A stretch of DNA of 64,000 nt from positions 124,001 through 188,000 of the forward strand of contig NZ_VYVA01000006.1 of assembly GCF_009193215.1 (NCBI RefSeq), in the 5' to 3' direction. The DNA comes from Flavicella marina (lineage in GTDB: Bacteria > Bacteroidota > Bacteroidia > Flavobacteriales > Flavobacteriaceae). The translations under genes and the position numbers were made by a program. Each line of letters begins with the position of its first letter. Positions within the stretch are counted from its first letter, which is position 1. Under the pieces are notes generated by a model, which did not search any database, was not told the origin of the DNA, and worked only from the letters and a program-made list of their open reading frames with translations. This document shows positions 61,512 to 64,000 of the stretch, one piece after another.

Positions 61512-62185
61512 AGCCCTTGAAAATTGAGCCTTTTGGAGATGCTGCACTTTTGGTTACCTTAGGAGAGGTAATTTCGTTAGAGGTGCATCAAAAAGTTGTT
61601 TCATTTGTTAGAGCAATAGAAAGCTCTTCTATAGTTGGTGTTGGTGAGTTAATTTCGAGTTATAACACCGTCACCGTTTATTATGATTTTCTGCAAATTC
61701 CATATAGCGAACTAAAGTCTCAACTAGAAGAACTTGATATTGAGAAAATTTCAATTCCCGAAAAGAATATAGTGCAAATACCTGTGTGTTATGATGAGGA
61801 ATTTGCTTTAGATATGAAAGAAGTAATTTCGAAAACGAATTTATCAAAAGAGGAAATTGTAAAGCTGCATACGTCAAAAGAATATCTTGTATACATGTTG
61901 GGTTTTATGCCGGGTTTTTTTTACTTAGGTGGTATGGATACTCGATTGCGCTGTGAAAGAAAAGAAAAACCAAGGTTAAAAGTCGCCTCTGGGTCAGTTG
62001 GAATTGCAGGAGGGCAAACAGGAGTTTATCCATTAGATAGTCCTGGAGGTTGGCAGATTATTGGTAAATCTCCAGTAAAGTTTTTTGATAAATCGAATTC
62101 ATCAAATTATTTCAAGATACAACAAGGTGATGGGATTCGATTTTATGAGATTTCAAAAGATGAATTTATCAACACATTCCAATGA
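61508..62185 (+). CDS. pxpB: 5-oxoprolinase subunit B (KipI family)
   Basis: A 225-residue KipI/allophanate hydrolase subunit 1-type protein that pairs with PxpC. Family stretches are IEPFGDAALLVTLGE at the start, SYNTVTVYYD, VCYDEEFALDM, LGFMPGFFYLGGMD and GSVGIAGGQTGVYPLDSPGGW. The start is a TTG at 61508 overlapping the stop of pxpA (TTGA), a coupled start; no ATG lies nearby in frame. It overlaps pxpC by four bases (ATGA). Confidence 0.94.
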   Translation: MKPLKIEPFGDAALLVTLGEVISLEVHQKVVSFVRAIESSSIVGVGELISSYNTVTVYYDFLQIPYSELKSQLEELDIEKISIPEKNIVQIPVCYDEEFALDMKEVISKTNLSKEEIVKLHTSKEYLVYMLGFMPGFFYLGGMDTRLRCERKEKPRLKVASGSVGIAGGQTGVYPLDSPGGWQIIGKSPVKFFDKSNSSNYFKIQQGDGIRFYEISKDEFINTFQ

Positions 62186-63135
62186 TTGAAGTTGTAAAGT
62201 CAGGTTTGTATACTACGATACAAGATGTAGGTAGATTTGGATTTCAAAAATATGGAATGCCTGTTTCTGGTGTATTAGATAAAGATGCTTTTAGGTTGGC
62301 GAATTGGTTGGTGGGTAACGCAATAAATGAAGCGGTATTAGAAATTACCTTAACTGGACCTGTTTTGCGTTTTCATAAAGAAGTTGTAATAGGTATTACT
62401 GGAGCCGATATGCAACCCAAGATTGACGGAAAATTGGTAGAAATGAATTCCGCAATTAAAGTATCCAAAAACAGTATGCTTAGTTTTGGAAAGCTTAAAA
62501 ATGGTTGTAGAACTTATTTATCGGTTTCAGGTGGATTTGATGTTGTTCACGAAATGAATAGCAAAGCTACGTATGATTATGCCAAATTAGGAGGACTTAA
62601 CGGGCAGGCATTGGCCGCAGGAGATTCTTTATTGTTGGGAAATGTAGATGCAAGTTTTGAAGAGAAAAAAGTTCCAGTTCATTTAGTACAAAATTCATAC
62701 AGCACTATGCCTGTTCGGGTGATAGAAGGACCGGAGTTTCATCTTTTATCGAAAGCAGGAAAAGAGGTTTTGTTTACTTGCGGATTTACAGTTGGTTCAG
62801 CTAGTAATAGAATGGGAGTGCGTTTAAATGAAGTTGTGGAGCTTGATTTAGGTTCTGAAATGATTTCATCAGGGATTGTACAGGGTACTGTACAACTTCC
62901 ATCAAGTGGTATGCCGATTGTATTGCTAGCCGATGCACAAACCACAGGAGGGTATCCTAGGGTATTAAATGTGATTAAGGCCGATCTATCTATTTTGGCA
63001 CAACAGAAACCAGGTGATAAAATTAGGTTCAGGAAAATTTCTTTAGAGAAGGCTCAGGCAGTTTATTACAATAAAGAAACAGAGTTTACAAAACTTGCTT
63101 TACATATTGAGCATAAAAAAAGAGACCTATACTAG
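62182..63135 (+). CDS. pxpC: 5-oxoprolinase subunit C (KipA / biotin-dependent carboxyltransferase family)
   Basis: A 317-residue KipA/allophanate hydrolase subunit 2-type protein that completes the 5-oxoprolinase. Typical parts are GLYTTIQDVGRFGFQKYGMPVSG (residues 7-29), LANWLVGN, LEITLTGP, YLSVSGGFDV, IEGPEFHLL and the closing QTTGGYPRVLNVIKADLS (residues 253-270). The stop codon TAG is itself part of the right arm of the terminator hairpin, so the gene ends with no spare DNA. Confidence 0.94.
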   Translation: MIEVVKSGLYTTIQDVGRFGFQKYGMPVSGVLDKDAFRLANWLVGNAINEAVLEITLTGPVLRFHKEVVIGITGADMQPKIDGKLVEMNSAIKVSKNSMLSFGKLKNGCRTYLSVSGGFDVVHEMNSKATYDYAKLGGLNGQALAAGDSLLLGNVDASFEEKKVPVHLVQNSYSTMPVRVIEGPEFHLLSKAGKEVLFTCGFTVGSASNRMGVRLNEVVELDLGSEMISSGIVQGTVQLPSSGMPIVLLADAQTTGGYPRVLNVIKADLSILAQQKPGDKIRFRKISLEKAQAVYYNKETEFTKLALHIEHKKRDLY

Positions 63136-63146
63136 GTCTCTTTTTT
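63115..63146. terminator. Bidirectional terminator between pxpC and mdh
   Basis: GAGACCTA (63122-63129) and TAGGTCTC (63133-63140) pair around a 3-base loop, extended by A7 on the left and T6 on the right. The stem overlaps the last codons and stop of pxpC. Confidence 0.8.
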
Positions 63147-63166
63147 ATTTGATCCGGGAAAAGATG

Positions 63167-64000
63167 TTAGATTTCTAATAAAGAATTCGTTTTCTTTACA
63201 GCGGCAGCACTATTCGCTAATTTGTCTTTTTCTGCATCGCTTAATGCAATCTCAACGATTTTTTCAATTCCGTTTTTACCTAATACAACTGGTACTCCAA
63301 TACAAAGATCGTTTAATCCGTATTCGCCATCTAACAAAGTTGAACATGGGAAAATTTTCTTTGTATCACAAGCAATTGCTTGAACCATTGCAGAAACTGC
63401 AGCGCCAGGTGCATACCAAGCAGAAGTACCTAGCATACCAGTTAATGTAGCTCCACCAACCATCGTTGCTTTAGCAACTTCTTCTAGTTTTTCATTTGAT
63501 AAAAATTCACTTACGGGTACAGAGTTTCTTGTTGCCAAACGAGTTAAAGGAATCATTCCAGTGTCACTGTGACCACCAATAACCATTCCGTCAACATCAG
63601 AAGCTGGAGCTTCCAAAGCTTCGCTTAATCTGTATTTGAAACGTGCACTATCTAAAGCTCCTCCCATACCTATGATTTGGTTTTTAGGCAAGCCTGTAGC
63701 TTTGTGAGCTAAATACGTCATAGTATCCATTGGATTACTAACAACAATTATAATTGCATTCGGAGAGTGTTTGATGATGTTTTCAGATACCGTTTTTACA
63801 ATTCCAGCATTGATACCAATTAATTCTTCGCGAGTCATTCCTGGTTTACGAGGAATACCACTTGTAATAACCGCTATTGAGCTATTGGCAGTTTTTTCGT
63901 AGTCATTCGTACTACCTGTAATTTTTGTGTCAAAGCCATTCAAAGAAGCTGTTTGCATAAGGTCCATTGCTTTTCCTTCTGCGTAATTTTCTTTAATATC
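63167..64000 (-). CDS. mdh: Malate dehydrogenase, 3' part
   Basis: The last 277 codons of a malate dehydrogenase, running off the right edge; the frame is open to the last base, so the N-terminal NAD loop is outside. Visible parts: VITSGIPRKPGMTREELI, VSNPMDTMTYLA, GMGGALDSARFKYRL with a substrate-binding arginine, and the catalytic histidine in VIGGHSDTGMIPL. The form is that of the LDH-like, tetrameric MDH of the TCA cycle. A terminator lies just past the stop. Confidence 0.95.
   Translation of the reverse strand, partial: DIKENYAEGKAMDLMQTASLNGFDTKITGSTNDYEKTANSSIAVITSGIPRKPGMTREELIGINAGIVKTVSENIIKHSPNAIIIVVSNPMDTMTYLAHKATGLPKNQIIGMGGALDSARFKYRLSEALEAPASDVDGMVIGGHSDTGMIPLTRLATRNSVPVSEFLSNEKLEEVAKATMVGGATLTGMLGTSAWYAPGAAVSAMVQAIACDTKKIFPCSTLLDGEYGLNDLCIGVPVVLGKNGIEKIVEIALSDAEKDKLANSAAAVKKTNSLLEI

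Overview
The window is AT-rich and almost fully coding, with no rRNA, tRNA, CRISPR array or insertion sequence that I can see. It is chromosomal DNA of a member of the Bacteroidota, most likely the family Flavobacteriaceae. The evidence is the set of gliding/type IX secretion genes (gldJ, porU, porV, gldA, gldC), lineage-typical families (DUF5606, DUF4199, a TSP3-repeat OmpA protein), and a recurring promoter form, TTG-N19/20-TAnnTTTG, in place of the E. coli -35/-10 boxes. No Shine-Dalgarno sequence is obvious before most genes.

Layout. 1-1282: tail of a probable alpha-amylase and a BadF-type sugar kinase. 1271-9906: murF, then gldJ divergent from porU-porV-truncated haemoglobin. 10003-13844: FabH-like ketoacyl synthase, lipB, gldA, tsaD. 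13941-19273: a 1468-aa TamB-like protein and a sugar nucleotidyltransferase. 19274-22069: central carbon genes pfkA-gap with a palindromic operator upstream, then mgsA. 22090-28945 (minus): class A PBP, ridA, serB, lptD. 28936-33322 (plus): cell-wall amidase, MCE-domain protein and two Fe-S oxidoreductase subunits. 33404-35791 (minus): mazG, DUF5606, def, ruvX.

35855-47923 is a surface-glycan locus. A long minus-strand operon starts with an MsbA-like exporter and continues through glycosyltransferases of several families, most of them overlapping or nearly touching. It ends with members of an unrecognised tandem family (three paralogues in the locus). A GT2-GT4 fusion and a GT4 enzyme lie on the plus strand. 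Three consecutive enzymes of unrelated families (GT4, RgpF-like, TOD1/MUCI70-like) end in the same roughly 50-residue tail, with the spaced motif KxPxWx8Ix[FW]KxY. I regard this as the most novel signal in the window.

48083-64000: cca, a lone glycosyltransferase, a phosphohexomutase, a DPM1-like transferase with DUF4199, and gldC. Then comes a 1361-aa outer-membrane protein carrying two OmpA domains separated by ten calcium-type repeat units. The window closes with folK, sppA-pxpABC and the 3' part of mdh.

Together the genes serve envelope building (peptidoglycan, LPS transport, surface glycan), gliding/type IX secretion and central metabolism. Starts were moved from the longest frame wherever an internal ATG gave a better signal peptide, a family-typical N terminus or a sensible distance from a promoter.
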